From Reticulitermes speratus (lineage: Eukaryota; Arthropoda; Insecta; Blattodea; Rhinotermitidae), in contig JAJKFL010000013.1 of the NCBI GenBank assembly GCA_021186555.1, positions 31,886,743 to 31,950,742 on the forward strand: a stretch of 64,000 nucleotides of DNA. The letters run 5' to 3'. Each line of letters begins with the position of its first letter. Position 1 is the first letter of the stretch. Both the position numbers and the translations under genes were made by a program. Below the pieces are notes generated by a model, which worked only from the letters and a program-made list of their open reading frames with translations, was not told the DNA's origin and did not search any database. Positions 1 to 12,281 of the stretch are shown one piece after another.

Positions 1-3000
1 ACTGCTGTATAGCGTTAACAGTGAAGCATGGGTCCGTGACTACAGACTGCTGTATAGCGTAACCGTGAGGCGTGGGTCCGTGACTACAGACTACTGTATA
101 GCGTAACAGTGAAGCATGGGTCCGTGACTACAGACTGCTGTATAGCGTAATAGTGAAGCATGGGTCCGTGACTACAGACTGCTGTATAGCGTAACAGTGA
201 AGCATGGGTCCGTGACTACAGACTGCTGTATAGCGTTAACAGTGAAGCATGGGTCCGTGACTACAGACTGCTGTATATCGTTAACAGTGAAGCATGGGTC
301 CGTGACTACAGACTACTGTAGAGCGTTAACAGTGAATTATTGGTCCGTGACTACAGACTACTGTATAGCGTAACAGTGAAGCATTGGCCCGTGATTCAGA
401 CTACTGTATAGCGTTAACAGTGAATTATTGTTCCGTGACTACAGACTACTGTATAGCGTAACAGTGAAGCATGGACCCGTGATTCAGACTACTGTATAGC
501 GTTAACAGTGAATTATTGTTCCGTGACTACAGACTACTGTATAGCGTAACAGTGAAGCATGGACCCGTGATTCAGATTGCCGTATAGCGTTAACAGTGAA
601 GCATGGGTCCGTGACTACAGACTGCTGTATAGCGTTAACAGTGAAGCATGGGTCCGTGACTACAGACTACTGTAGAGCGTTAACAGTGAATTATTGTTCC
701 GTGACTACAGACTACTGTATAGCGTAACAGTGAAGCATGGACCCGTGATTCAGACTACTGTATAGCGTTAACAGTGAATTATTGTTCCGTGACTACAGAC
801 TACTGTATAGCGTAACAGTGAAGCATGGACCCGTGATTCAGACTGCTGTATAGCGTTAACAGTGAAGCATGGGTCCGTGACTACAGACTGCTGTATATCG
901 TTAACAGTGAAGCATGGGTCCGTGACTACAGACTACTGTAGAGCGTTAACAGTGAATTATTGGTCCGTGACTACAGACTACTGTATAGCGTAACAGTGAA
1001 GCATTGGCCCGTGATTCAGACTACTGTATAGCGTTAACAGTGAATTATTGTTCCGTGACTACAGACTACTGTATAGCGTAACAGTGAAGCATGGACCCGT
1101 GATTCAGACTACTGTATAGCGTTAACAGTGAATTATTGTTCCGTGACTACAGACTACTGTATAGCGTAACAGTGAAGCATGGACCCGTGATTCAGATTGC
1201 CGTATAGCGTTAACAGTGAAGCATGGGTCCGTGACTACAGACTGCTGTATAGCGTTAACAGTGAAGCATGGGTCCGTGACTACAGACTACTGTAGAGCGT
1301 TAACAGTGAATTATTGTTCCGTGACTACAGACTACTGTATAGCGTAACAGTGAAGCATGGACCCGTGATTCAGACTACTGTATAGCGTTAACAGTGAATT
1401 ATTGTTCCGTGACTACAGACTACTGTATAGCGTAACAGTGAAGCATGGACCCGTGATTCAGATTGCCGTATAGCGTTAACAGTGAAGCATGGGTCCGTGA
1501 CTACAGACTGCTGTATAGCGTTAACAGTGAAGCATGGGTCCGTGACTACAGACTACTGTAGAGCGTTAACAGTGAATTATTGGTCCGTGACTACAGACTA
1601 CTGTATAGCGTAACAGTGAAGCATTGGCCCGTGATTCAGACTACTGTATAGCGTTAACATTGAATTATTGGTCCGTGACTACAGACTACTGTATAGCGTA
1701 ACAGTGAAGCATGGGTCCGTGATTCAGACTACTGTATAGCGTTAACAGTGAATTATTGTTCCGTGACTACAGACTACTGTATAGCGTAACAGTGAAGCAT
1801 GGGTCCGTGATTCAGACTACTGTATAGCGTTAACAGTGAATTATTGGTCCGTGACTACAGACTACTGTATAGCGTAACAGTGAAGCATGGGTCCGTGATT
1901 CAGACTACTGTATAGCGTTAACAGTGAATTATTGTTCCGTGACTACAGACTACTGTATAGCGTAACAGTGAAGCATGGACCCGTGATTCAGATTGCCGTA
2001 TAGCGTTAACAGTGAAGCATGGGTCCGTGACTACAGACTGCTGTATAGCGTTAACAGTGAAGCATGGGTCCGTGACTACAGACTACTGTATAGCGTAACA
2101 GTGAAGCATGGGTCCGTGACTACAGACTGCTGCATAGCGTTAACAGTGAAGCATGGGTCCGTGACTACAGACTGCTGTATATCGTTAACAGTGAAGCATG
2201 GGTCCGTGACTACAGACTGCTGTATATCGTTAACAGTGAAGCATGGGTCCGTGACTACAGACTACTGTATATCGTTAACAGTGAAGCATGGGTCCGTGAC
2301 TACAGACTGCTGCATAGCGTTAACAGTGAAGCATGGGTCCGTGACTACAGACTGCTGTATATCGTTAACAGTGAAGCATGGGTCCGTGACTACAGACTGC
2401 TGTATATCGTTAACAGTGAAGCATGGGTCCGTGACTACAGACTGCTGTATATCGTTAACAGTGAAGCATGGGTCCGTGACTACAGACTGCTGTATATCGT
2501 TAACAGTGAAGCATGGGTCCGTGACTACAGACTGCTGCATAGCGTTAACAGTGAAGCATGGGTCCGTGACTACAGACTACTGTATAGCGTAACAGTGAAG
2601 CATGGGTCCGTGACTACAGACTGCTGCATAGCGTTAACAGTGAAGCATGGGTCCGTGACTACAGACTGCTGTATATCGTTAACAGTGAAGCATGGGTCCG
2701 TGACTACAGACTGCTGTATATCGTTAACAGTGAAGCATGGGTCCGTGACTACAGACTACTGTAGAGCGTTAACAGTGAATTATTGGTCCGTGACTACAGA
2801 CTACTGTATAGCGTAACAGTGAAGCATTGGCCCGTGATTCAGACTACTGTATAGCGTTAACATTGAATTATTGGTCCGTGACTACAGACTACTGTATAGC
2901 GTAACAGTGAAGCATGGGTCCGTGATTCAGACTACTGTATAGCGTTAACAGTGAATTATTGTTCCGTGACTACAGACTACTGTATAGCGTAACAGTGAAG

Positions 3001-4490
3001 CATGGGTCCGTGATTCAGACTACTGTATAGCGTTAACAGTGAATTATTGTTCCGTGACTACAGACTACTGTATAGCGTAACAGTGAAGCATGGACCCGTG
3101 ATTCAGATTGCCGTATAGCGTTAACAGTGAAGCATGGGTCCGTGACTACAGACTACTGTAGAGCGTTAACAGTGAAGCATGGGTCCGTGACTACAGACTA
3201 CTGTATAGCGTTAACATTGAATTATTGGTCCGTGACTACAGACTGCTGTATAGCGTTAACAGTGAAGCATGGGTCCGTGACTACAGACTACTGTAGAGCG
3301 TTAACAGTGAATTATTGGTCCGTGACTACAGACTACTGTATAGCGTTAACAGTGAAGCATTGGCCCGTGATTCAGACTACTGTATAGCGTTAACATTGAA
3401 TTATTGGTCCGTGACTACAGACTGCTGTATAGCGTTAACAGTGAAGCATGGGTCCGTGACTACAGACTACTGTAGAGCGTTAACAGTGAATTATTGGTCC
3501 GTGACTACAGACTACTGTATAGCGTAACAGTGAAGCATTGGCCCGTGATTCAGACTACTGTATAGCGTTAACATTGAATTATTGGTCCGTGACTACAGAC
3601 TACTGTATAGCGTAACAGTGAAGCATGGGTCCGTGATTCAGACTACTGTATAGCGTTAACAGTGAATTATTGTTCCGTGACTACAGACTACTGTATAGCG
3701 TAACAGTGAAGCATGGGTCCGTGATTCAGACTACTGTATAGCGTTAACAGTGAATTATTGGTCCGTGACTACAGACTACTGTATAGCGTAACAGTGAAGC
3801 ATGGGTCCGTGATTCAGACTACTGTATAGCGTTAACAGTGAATTATTGTTCCGTGACTACAGACTACTGTATAGCGTAACAGTGAAGCATGGACCCGTGA
3901 TTCAGATTGCCGTATAGCGTTAACAGTGAAGCATGGGTCCGTGACTACAGACTGCTGTATAGCGTTAACAGTGAAGCATGGGTCCGTGACTACAGACTAC
4001 TGTATAGCGTAACAGTGAAGCATGGGTCCGTGACTACAGACTGCTGCATAGCGTTAACAGTGAAGCATGGGTCCCTGACTGCAGACTGCTGTATAGCGTT
4101 AACAGTGAAGCATGGGTCCGTGATTACAGACTGCTGTATAGCGTAACAGTGAAGCATGGGTCCGTGACTACAGACTACTCTATAGCGTTAACAGTGAAGC
4201 ATGGCTCCGTGACTACAGACTGCTGTATAGCGTTAACAGTGAAGCATGGGTCCGTGACTCCAGCCTACTGTATATCGTTAACAGTGAAGCATGGATCCGT
4301 GACTACAGACTGCTGTATAGCGTAACAGTGAAGCATGTGTCCGTGACTACAGACTGCTGTATAGCGTTAACAGTGAAGCATGGGTCCGTGACTCCAGCCT
4401 ACTGTATATCGTTAACAGTGAAGCATGGATCCGTGACTACAGACTGCTGTATAGCGTAACAGTGAAGCATGTGTCCGTGACAACAAGGTT
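1..4490. repeat. 44/45-bp minisatellite with higher-order structure
   Basis: About 100 tandem units built on GTTAACAGTGAAGCATGGGT followed by a CCGTGACTACAGACTGC block. Units with TAGCGTTAAC are 45 bp, those with TAGCGTAAC are 44 bp, and a GTGATTCAGAC variant is shorter. Diagnostic variants recur in a fixed order: a GATTCAGATTGCCGTATAGC unit appears near 570, 1190, 1460, 1985, 3105 and 3900, each time followed by the same series of GAATTATTG and GCATGGACCC units. The array runs off the left edge and decays from about 4140. Open frames inside it exist only because 45 is a multiple of three. Confidence 0.95.
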
Positions 4491-4743
4491 AAACCTGAAA
4501 GACCTTTCTAGTTATAACCCCACCACTGTGTTGCCATACGAAAAGGGCTTAAGTTAGACGTCAGGCTAGTCTCTCTCTGTTACAACATGCACCTCTGTAG
4601 CCAAAACAATTGGTGGGGTTATAACGGATATGATCCAGTCTGATACTCTCTGGGTGGCGTCATTTGGTAGTCTTCATGCTGTAACCTGCTGTCTCCATAG
4701 TTACGTAGACAATGAATATGACAGCGTGTAGCATAATAAGTCG

Positions 4744-4788
4744 CTACCGACGTTTCGAAGGAATTTGCTGCTAACATCTTCAGAGTAG
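4744..4788 (-). ncRNA. Hammerhead-like motif (decayed helix II)
   Basis: On the minus strand CTGAAGA (4777-4783) is followed by GAAAC (4752-4756) and the cleavage triplet GTC (4749-4751). Helix I closes as CTACT against GGTAG (4744-4748 with 4784-4788, one G-U pair). Helix III is the palindrome ACGT. The bases between CTGAAGA and GAAAC no longer form a good helix II, so this copy is probably inactive. Confidence 0.4.
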
Positions 4789-5221
4789 ACCCTGAAAATG
4801 ACACCATGTAGTCCTGAAGTGGCTGCCAACTTGCGAAGGCACCCTTTTCTGTCCGTCTGTGCGTAGACCCTGTGCAAAGAGAAGCCTGTGGCGATGGACA
4901 AGAAATAGATGTATGTGATTGGCACGTCTGTGCACAGCTGTCTGAACGTCAGATGCTCTTATGTGTTGCTCACATCTGCCAATTCGCTTTCCGAAAGAAA
5001 AATAAACTAAAATTAGTCTTATATAGAAGGAGGCACTTTCATAAGTGGTTTTAACTGATGCTGGCAGCACTGCTGGGAAGTCTTGACCTTCTCAGTCAAC
5101 CGATGTTATATTTACATACAGACTCAAGGCTAGTTTGCACCGCTCTGCTGTCGAGAGGCGCTTGCTTCCGTCCCCCGTCAACATCTTGCAGCATTTTCGA
5201 GTTTTGTGGCTGGTAGGAATT

Positions 5222-5264
5222 TACCGATGTTTCGGAAGAACCTACTGCCTCCATCTTCAGGGTA
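5222..5264 (-). ncRNA. Hammerhead-like motif (mutated cleavage triplet)
   Basis: Minus-strand CTGAAGA (5254-5260) and GAAAC (5229-5233) flank a GGAGG/TCTTCC helix II. Helix I is a perfect TACC/GGTA. The cleavage triplet reads ATC rather than GTC, so helix III and cleavage are damaged. Confidence 0.45.
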
Positions 5265-5448
5265 GAAAGAGGCGAGGTGTGTAATAATGTAAGCAGCACG
5301 TTTTTCCAATGTCTCGGTAAATTTGTATCAAAGTACACGGCGTCACATCCCGTACGTAGTAATGTATAATTGTTGTTTACATGCCAGCGCCAAGGAACTA
5401 TTCTGATATATTTCCATTTCACGTAGGGTGAAGTGGCCACTGAACTGG

Positions 5449-5945
5449 ATGAATGGTTTGTGGTTAACTCCCTCGAGCTCCGTCCGTTAGAATGGTTAAC
5501 TCCCTCGAGCTCCGTCCGTTAGAATGGTTAACTCCCTCGAGCCCCGTCCGTTAGAATGGTTAACTCCCTCGAGATCCGTCCGTTAGAATGGTTAACTCCC
5601 TCGAGCTCCGTCCGTTAGAATGGTTAACTCCCTCGAGCTCCGTCCGTTAGAATGGTTAACTCCCTCGAGATCCGTCCGTTAGAATGGTTAACTCCCTCGA
5701 GCCCCGTCCGTTAGAATGGTTAACTCCCTCGAGATCCGTCCGTTAGAATGGTTAACTCCCTCGAGCTCCGTCCGTTAGAATGGTTAACTTCATCGAGCTC
5801 CGTCCGTTAGAATGGTTAACTCCCTCGAGCTCCGTCCGTTAGAATGGTTAACTCCCTCGAGCTCCGTCCGTTAGAATGGTTCTTAACTCCCTCGAGCTCC
5901 GTCCGTTAGAATGGTTAACTCCCTCGAGCTCCGTCCATTAGAAGC
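5449..5945. repeat. 32-bp minisatellite
   Basis: About 15 copies of a 32-bp unit, AATGGTTAACTCCCTCGAGC followed by TCCGTCCGTTAG. Variation is mostly at one base (GCTCC, GATCC or GCCCC). One unit has a short TCT insertion near 5881. Each unit carries an XhoI-type CTCGAG. Confidence 0.95.
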
Positions 5946-6059
5946 CAATAGTCGAAGAAGACTGCCTTCTGGGATGTGACGTTGGTCAGTCCGGCAGAAA
6001 TTTGTCGACTTTCGGAACTGACTGCGTCTATCTTTAGGCTTTCTTCATGTCACCGCAGT

Positions 6060-6185
6060 AAGAACCTAAAATCACACAAACTAATGGTGTTTAAATTGGT
6101 AGAGAAATTCCCCGCTCTTTATGGAACCCGAAGATTCATTACCGTGTTCATTATCGCGTTCACAACAGCCCGCTTTTTCAAGTCG
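6060..6185 (-). mobile_element. RTE-like LINE tail fragment
   Basis: Matches the segment seen again near 17600, 24190, 24610, 32540, 59910 and 60930, typified by AAATTCCCCGC followed by TTTATGGAACCCGAAG. Read on the minus strand in better copies it follows the C-terminal codons of a LINE reverse transcriptase (WRALVNAVM type). Only the last part is left here. Confidence 0.4.
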
Positions 6186-6539
6186 AAAGCTTTTTTAATA
6201 TTTTGTAACATGGCAGTTTTTTTTTTTTTTTTTTGCTTACAGCGAGTATTTGTTCACTTACCAACTCTCAAGCTGCAGGAATGCCCCTTGTCGGCTGTTA
6301 TATGAGACTTCTCATGCAATATATTCGTAGCTACCTCTTTTGGGTCCCTCCTTTCTGAACCTAAAGACCCGCCAAAAGGTGGAAACATTTTTTAATTGTA
6401 GACCAGCAGTTCCCAGCCAGTTTCTCAACTTTAAAAATTTTCGCGGCCCCCCCCTCCCCCCCCCCCAAACACACACACATTCTCATACAGGATGAGGGAA
6501 AATTCACGTAACCATTTCTTGAAAAAAAATGTGTTTGTC

Positions 6540-6800
6540 AAAAAGAGTACATTAATATCATCAAACAAACACAATGTTATATCGAGTGTCTGAAATATCC
6601 ACCACGGTCAGCAATGCATACATTCACTCTTTTCCTGATGTCTGATACAACCCGGTGAAGAGTTCCTGCAGACCTGAATATTTTGTTTCAATTTTTATAA
6701 TTTGTGCGGGTTCTTCTGTACATATTCTGTTTCTGAAAGCCCCAAACTTAAAAATTCTATTCCGGTGATCAAGGGGGCCACAAGTGTTAACATATAATGC
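6540..6800 (-). pseudogene. Possible Tc1-like transposase C-terminal relic
   Basis: Minus-strand translation gives patches such as RNRIFKFGAFRNRICTEEPA and, in another frame, a VNVCIADRGGYF patch. These resemble the C-terminal end of Tc1/Tc3-like transposases, where a conserved C...GGHF motif precedes the stop. Frameshifts and stops break it, and no terminal inverted repeats were identified. The assignment is tentative. Confidence 0.3.
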
Positions 6801-6825
6801 CATCGCGAAAGAGCTCTCACATCAC

Positions 6826-6905
6826 TTCTTCTTCTTCTTCTTCGGTGGCACTACAGTCCAATGCGGACCTTCGCCTCCTTAATGGCCCTCTCCCAGTCCA
6901 CCGAC
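6826..6905 (-). mobile_element. LINE 3' end with GAA-type tail
   Basis: Reverse complement of the segment inserted at 24218-24340: GGTCCGCATTGGACTGTAGT followed by GCCACCGAAGAAGAAGAAG. On the minus strand it reads as the end of an ORF (KEAKVRIGL then stop) followed by a (GAA)n tail, as expected for a 5'-truncated non-LTR insertion. Confidence 0.5.
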
Positions 6906-7130
6906 TGTTCCGAGGCCACATATTAGGTTTCCTAACGGTCAGCTTTTTACAGTGACAGGTTGTCAGCCTGTCGCCCAAACCCCAACCTGGAGGGCCAGTC
7001 CGCCGAATTTATAACCCCCGGGGCAGGGTGGCCCAGCTATACCCCCAGGCACTTGGTACCCATTTTGGTCGCCTTTTACGACCTGCATGGGCTGCAGTGG
7101 GACTATTCTTTTCCCGGTCACCACACGGGG
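6906..7130. repeat. Unclassified GC-rich dispersed repeat
   Basis: GC-rich block (CCCGGGGCAGGGTGGCCCAG; TACCCATTTTGGTCGCCTTT) between a LINE 3' end and a SINE. Its composition is unlike the AT-rich surroundings. No coding signal, inverted repeats or tRNA boxes were seen. Confidence 0.3.
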
Positions 7131-7401
7131 AAGAAGGTAAAGCAAACCCATTACAGGCCTGGACAGGCCCTTAGGGTTCCAGGAGGTTGAGGCTCCCAGA
7201 TTTCTAGACAATCGGCACATGAATGTGGTAAGGTTGTCAGCCCTACGCACAGGCCGCCTTTACCCCCCAGGAAATATTCCTGGCTGAGTCGACCCCAGGA
7301 CCACAGTGCGGCCGAATGGATTATGACACCATCGGGAATCGAACCCGCGACCTTCCGGCTTGTAGCGCAGTGCCTCAACCAACTGCGCCACCGTGTTCCC
7401 C
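7131..7401 (-). mobile_element. SINE family A, near full length
   Basis: On the minus strand it opens with a tRNA-like head: A-box-like TGGCGCAGTTGG and B-box GGTTCGATTCC, separated by CACTGCGCTACAAGCCGG. The body is shared with copies at 9391, 16162 and 32196 (CGGCCGCACT; GTCGACTCAGCC; AGGAATATTTCCTGG; CATGTGCCGATTGTCTAG). It is a pol III-type tRNA-derived SINE. Confidence 0.85.
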
Positions 7402-7425
7402 TCTCACATCACTAGCAGTGTTGAA

Positions 7426-8210
7426 TTTGCTGTATATGTCGTAGCCACGTATTGTTCCTTAACTTCCAATTTGCTGTATATTCGTAGCCACGTATTGTTC
7501 CTTAACTTCCAATTTGCTGTAATATCGTAGCCACGTATTGTTCCTTAACTTCCAATTTGCTGTACATAGTCGTAGCCACGTATTGTTCCTTAACTTCCAA
7601 TTTGCTGTACATGCCGTAGCCACGTATTGTTCCTTAACTTCCAATTTGCTGTAATGTCGTAGCCACGTATTGTTCCTTAACTTCCAATTTGCTGTAATGT
7701 CGTAGCCACGTATTGTTCCTTAACTTCCAATTTGCTGTAATGCGTAGCCACGTATTTCCTTAACTTCCAATTGCTGTATATGTCGTAGCCACGTATTGTT
7801 CCTTAACTTCCAATTTGCTGTATATGATCGTAGCCACGTATTGTTCCTTAACTTCCAATTTGCTGTATATGCCGTAGCCACGTACTGTTCCTTAACTTCC
7901 AATTCGCTGTATATGCCGTAGCCACGTATTGTTCCTTAACTTCCAATTTGCTGTATATGTCGTAGCCACGTATTGTTCCTTAACTTCCAATTTGCTGTAC
8001 ATGTCGTAGCCACGTATTGTTCCTTAACTTCCAATTTGCTGTACATGTCGTAGCCACGTATTGTTCCTTAACTTCCAATTTGCTGTACATGTCGTAGCCA
8101 CGTATTGTTCCTTAACTTCCAATTTGCTGTATATGTCGTAGCCACGTATTGTTCCTTAACTTCCAATTCGCTGTATATGTCGTAGCCACGTATTGTTCCT
8201 TAACTTCCAA
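7426..8210. repeat. 44-bp minisatellite
   Basis: About 18 units of TTGCTGTATATGTCGTAGCC followed by ACGTATTGTTCCTTAACTTCCAAT. Units vary mainly at TGTATATG/TGTACATG/TGTAATG and by small indels (for example a shortened unit near 7740). Confidence 0.95.
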
Positions 8211-8607
8211 CAAGGACATGAAATTCCGTGAAGTTCTGCAGTTGCCCTTTGTCTGAACAAAACGGGGCCGATTATTCTGCGCCACGAGACAACACTTCAT
8301 ACTGCGACTTGCTAGCGAGTGCGACTGTCTTCCGCGGAAAGTATGGAGATCTTCAGCACTCCGCATCCTGCTGTTTTGTCTGTTAACGTATCCACTTCAT
8401 CAGCTGAAGCTAATCAGTAAAGGTGTCCTTAAACTCATTCTTGCAAGTTCAGTTGCATTTGCGACAACAGAATGTTAGCACTTGACTGTTGAAAGGCGGC
8501 CGGCACGAGTGTGTTAAAGTCACGTGACCTGCACTTTTTCTGCGCTGGTATAGTCGCAATTATATATACTACATTCTTGCTATAAATCCAGTTTAATTGG
8601 TTCAAGT
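8211..8607. other. No gene seen
   Basis: Non-repetitive by eye, with no long open frame, splice-supported exon or inverted repeat. It ends at the target site of the SINE-B copy at 8621. Confidence 0.5.
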
Positions 8608-8620
8608 ACAGCCATCAATA

Positions 8621-8864
8621 TTTTCCCCCATGGCTCGACATGCCGTAGTTGGCCACGGCCTTCTCATTATCGAGGCTTCACGATTACACTTAGACACACC
8701 ACACTCGGTAGGACTCCTCTGGACGAGTGATCAGCCCGTCACAGAGACTTCTACCTGGCAACGCTCAACACTCATAAGAGACAAACATCCGTGCCCCCGG
8801 CGGGATTCGAACCCGCAGTCCCAGCAAGCGAGCGGCCGCAGACCGCGCGGCCACTGGGATCGGC
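8621..8864 (-). mobile_element. SINE family B with 13-bp target duplication
   Basis: The minus-strand head GCCGATCCCAGTGGCCGCGC followed by GGTCT resembles a tRNA-Leu A-arm. The B-box region is GGGTTCGAATCCCGCC. The copy is bounded by a perfect 13-bp direct repeat, ACAGCCATCAATA, at 8608-8620 and 8865-8877. Part of the anticodon-arm region is missing (CCGCAGACCGCGCGG), so it is slightly shorter than the copy at 13541. Confidence 0.9.
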
Positions 8865-9390
8865 ACAGCCATCAATAAACATTTAAATACGGGTTGTGTG
8901 ATTTTTCGCTTTCACTGTACCTTTAGGCTCTGTCAATCGAGCCATTTGGAATAGCTTTGCGGCCCCCTTGGAATAACTCTGCGGTTCTGCGGGCCACAGG
9001 TTTTAACTGCAGATGTAGACTGGTAGACTCTCCATAGATCTATAGCGAAACATTTGAAAGGATTTAGAAAGAACATCCCAGGACTTTAGGACACAGACGA
9101 TGTGAAATAAAGCGTTCTGGGTGCTGCATCGCTGGGCGCACTTGTACCCTTGTTGCAGACGACAGGGCTGTCTTCTCGTCTTTGTTATGGAAGTTTCCAC
9201 TCTGCCTGAAGTCACTGGGTCAACTCAATTTGGATTAACAAGCCCACAAGTTTCTCTGCCTCAGTCTTTCTTTTCGTCACTCTTGTATGTTCTACCCTCA
9301 TTAAAAACATTTTCTTTTTGCCCACATTCTGTGTTTTATATGTTTAGCATGGATTTCTCACAACAAACAGCGATTATTTTCCGATTTCCC

Positions 9391-9617
9391 AGGGTGTCAT
9401 TGGAATTTTTCATTGACATAATCCTTTCGGCCGCACTATGGCACTGGGGTCGACTCAGCCTCCAACAGAAATGAGTCCAGGAATAATTCCTGGGGGGTAA
9501 AGGCGGCCAGTGCGTAGGGCTGACAACCTTACCACCTTCATGTGCCAACTGTCTAGAAATCTGGGAACCTCAGCCTCTTGGAGCCCTAAAGGCCTCTCCA
9601 GGCCTGTAATGGAATAG
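9391..9617 (+). mobile_element. SINE family A, head missing
   Basis: Starts within the SINE-A body (GTCATTGG...CATTGACATAATCC) and runs to the usual 3' end (CCTGTAATGG). The tRNA-like head with the pol III boxes is absent, consistent with 5' truncation. Confidence 0.8.
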
Positions 9618-10437
9618 CTTTATACATCATTAACCACTAGTGTCTTTGTTTACTGTGAGGTAGGAAATGATTAAGATGGACTTACGGGTGCGCCCAAAAC
9701 GAAGAAACTGGTTTTAAGTAATGAGTTTCGTGCAACGTGAAGCTGCGGTTGCAAGAAACTAGCTATTTGTATCCCGGTGTGAAAAGGCAAAATGCGAACG
9801 TTGAGATTTTCAGGCAACCACAATTTCATTGCTTCAAACTCGTTGTCCGCATTTTGCGTTAGTTTCGTGCAAATGTAGTTTCACGTTTCATGAAACCAGT
9901 TGCTTGAAATCATTTTCTTCGGTGTGCGCGCCGCCTTACGGCTTCAGAACGAAGTCATAGTACCAACTGCTGAGGGTCCTGATGAAATAACGAGACACAA
10001 AAATGCCGTGGCCTGTTCGCAGTACTGTCCTGTTCATTGTTTTAGGGCGTGTTTTTGTTTTTTCGACAGTGCATTAACGGACCGTTCAGAAAACAGCAGC
10101 CACAGGATCTCGCGAACTGCGAGAGCTAAAGAACACTAACTGGCACTCGAGGTCAATGATTCGGGATGCTGTGCGCGCTAAAGTGGCGCATGGCGTTGCC
10201 CTAGATTCGAAGGTGAAAGACAGGGTTCGAACACCGACGGTAGTCACGTGGAATGACACGCGGCACTATGCCACCAATGCTTAGGGAAACTGCGGTGAAG
10301 CATAACGGTGCATCTGACCGGGACTCGAACCACGTTCTTCCAGAAGGCAAGAGATGTGCTGTTGTCTCCTGGCTTGGTATACGCCTACATTTCTGCATTA
10401 CATAATTTAAGAAAAGGTAAATTTGTCCCTCTCTAAG
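9618..10437. other. No gene seen
   Basis: No recognisable gene. A tRNA-like B-box sequence (GGACTCGAACC, about 10320) occurs without a convincing A-box. Confidence 0.45.
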
Positions 10438-10664
10438 CCATGAAGCCATATAAGGAGGGGTAGACATATAGCTCCGCTCGTTTTCAACCTCTGCACCAAC
10501 CCCGAGTGGTCAAATTCACGCCCCGGCCGCTTTACCCCGCAAAGAACTTCGGTATCCACTGAATGGGAGGTTGGGTGGGCCCAAAACCGGTCTGGACGTT
10601 TTGGAGTAGAGAAAAATCTCTTCCATCTGCCGGGATTCGAACCCCAAATCGTTCATCCCGTAAG
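10438..10664 (-). mobile_element. SINE family C, diverged
   Basis: Shows SINE-C landmarks on the plus strand in reverse order: GCTCCGCTCG, CCCCGGCCGCTTTACCCC, GGTCTGGACG and the B-box CGGGATTCGAACC. The 5' half of the tRNA-like head is lost at about 10664. It is clearly more diverged than the copies at 22014 and 34395. Confidence 0.7.
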
Positions 10665-10944
10665 TACTATATATGTAACCTATAAAATCTCAATGGTAAT
10701 TATATGTACCAGCTGCTATAACACTAAAAATTCTGCATTTTGCCACACAGTGTATTTATGTGCTTCATATGATACTGAGCAAACGGCGATTATTTCCTAA
10801 AACATCGTTTACAGAGTTGTTTTCGTAACTACATAGAATGTGTTTTCCGTGAGGTAGAAACAAGTTTTATGTATATTATATAATTTAGGCTACAGCGGTT
10901 TACTTTATTCCCGAAAACCGCCTTACCGCTTTCACTCGTTATAC

Positions 10945-11146
10945 GGAACTCTATGCTACTGTGCATCTACGGACAGCTGTCAGTACCCTCACACAAAGGC
11001 CACATGTTATAATAATAATAATCTATGCTACTGTGCATCTACGACAGCTGTCAGTACCTCACCAAAGGCCACATGTTATTAAATACTCTATGCTACTGTG
11101 ATCTACGGACAGCTGTCAGTACCCTCACACAAAGGCCACATGTCAC
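10945..11146. repeat. Three-copy tandem repeat, about 70-75 bp
   Basis: Three imperfect copies of CTATGCTACTGTGCATCTAC followed by GGACAGCTGTCAGTACCCTCAC and AAAGGCCACATGT, separated by AT-rich spacers (one is a TAA run). The middle copy has several single-base deletions. Confidence 0.85.
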
Positions 11147-11434
11147 TCTAATAATACTTATTCTTCGTACTATCTGGAAGATCCGGCAACAATATCCAGC
11201 AAGTTCGCAGCAGTGCCAGTGACTGTAAGATGCGTAAATAGATGTCACACAGTCATATACGACAAGAAATTTAATATAATTAACATCATATACGAGTACT
11301 TATGGACAGTTCGAGGACAATGGGAGATGGGAGAGCACAGTCGGTGTAGCGACTACACTAGGGCACCGAACAAAACGTGGTTCGCTCTCCCTCATAGGTC
11401 AGAGATCCTTTCTTCTCCCAAACGTCCATAACAT

Positions 11435-11600
11435 TTCTGGGGCCCACCCAGCCCCGCATTCAGTTGGTACCGGAGGTTCTCTGGGGTAAGGTAGCCGGGA
11501 TATCAAGCTAACCACTTACCTCCATGTGGTGCCGAGATTAAAAATAAGTGGAATTCTCCCTGTACTCTGCCTGTATGCCTTCATGGCGTGGGCAGGGATA
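11435..11600 (+). mobile_element. SINE family C, 3' part
   Basis: Diverged 3' half of SINE-C: GGGGCCCACCCAGCC, GGTACCGG, GTGCCGAGATTAAAAATAAG and CCTTCATGGCGTG, in the plus orientation. The tRNA head is not recognisable. Confidence 0.6.
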
Positions 11601-11782
11601 ATTTTAGCTTTACATTCGAGGACAGAATTTTCTTAAATAATACCAGCGTAAGGTTGAGCTTTCGGTTCCTTTTAATAGATTTTTTTAATTCCAGTGTAAA
11701 TTCCTATATATATTTTTTTACTGTGGTCAGAGGATGGCTTACCCAAGAACCAAAACACATAGTTAAGTTTGTTTAATAAAGT

Positions 11783-11950
11783 ACATTCGAACCCGGTTAT
11801 AACACCTCGGTTTACGCTACATCTCGTCTATAGCGTAAGGCATTCTGTGGTACCAATACAATTCCTCACTTTTAACCATAACATTACACTCCTCGGTTAT
11901 AACAACACTCGGTTATAACGACACAAAATATTCAGTCCCTTTCATGACTG
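11783..11950. mobile_element. pogo-like MITE, decayed
   Basis: Left end TTCGAACCCGGTTATAACAC and internal CGGTTATAACGACACAAAATATT closely match the element at 30383-30566. The right terminal repeat is not clear, so the boundaries are approximate. Confidence 0.55.
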
Positions 11951-12281
11951 TAATTTGTTTCATTAAAGTGTGGTGTGTTAGATTTCTATTAGTTACAATT
12001 CTTATGTTTCAACACAGTGAGGTTTCCCACATCATGAGAGTGCAGTAGGATGTGACTGATCGTTCCTGGGTTCAATTCTCTGCCGAGCCATCCCAAGCTG
12101 GAATATTTATGTTGACAAAAGACGGGAGTGGTGCGATTATGCATTACGGTTCAGGATGCGTCTTACTCGATTATAAATTAAGAAATACTAGGATTAACGG
12201 TCGGTGTTGGCTGTCAGTTCCGTAAGGCAGTGTGGGTGAACAAAGCTTCTAAGGCGAACACTCTCAGCTGACAGTCTACGT

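Larger units (their letters stand above)
4491..5448. other. No gene seen; two hammerhead-like relics
   Basis: Between two minisatellites. Short open frames lack coding signals or recognisable domains. The only structured parts are two minus-strand hammerhead-like motifs, annotated separately. Confidence 0.6.

Noticed and set aside
1993-2816. Open frames of 199, 92 and 73 codons on both strands
   Set aside because: They are translations of 45-bp satellite units, which are 15 codons long. Neighbouring 44-bp units break the frame.
1-4490. CRISPR-like regular repeats
   Set aside because: There are no unique spacers. The whole unit repeats, and the host is eukaryotic.
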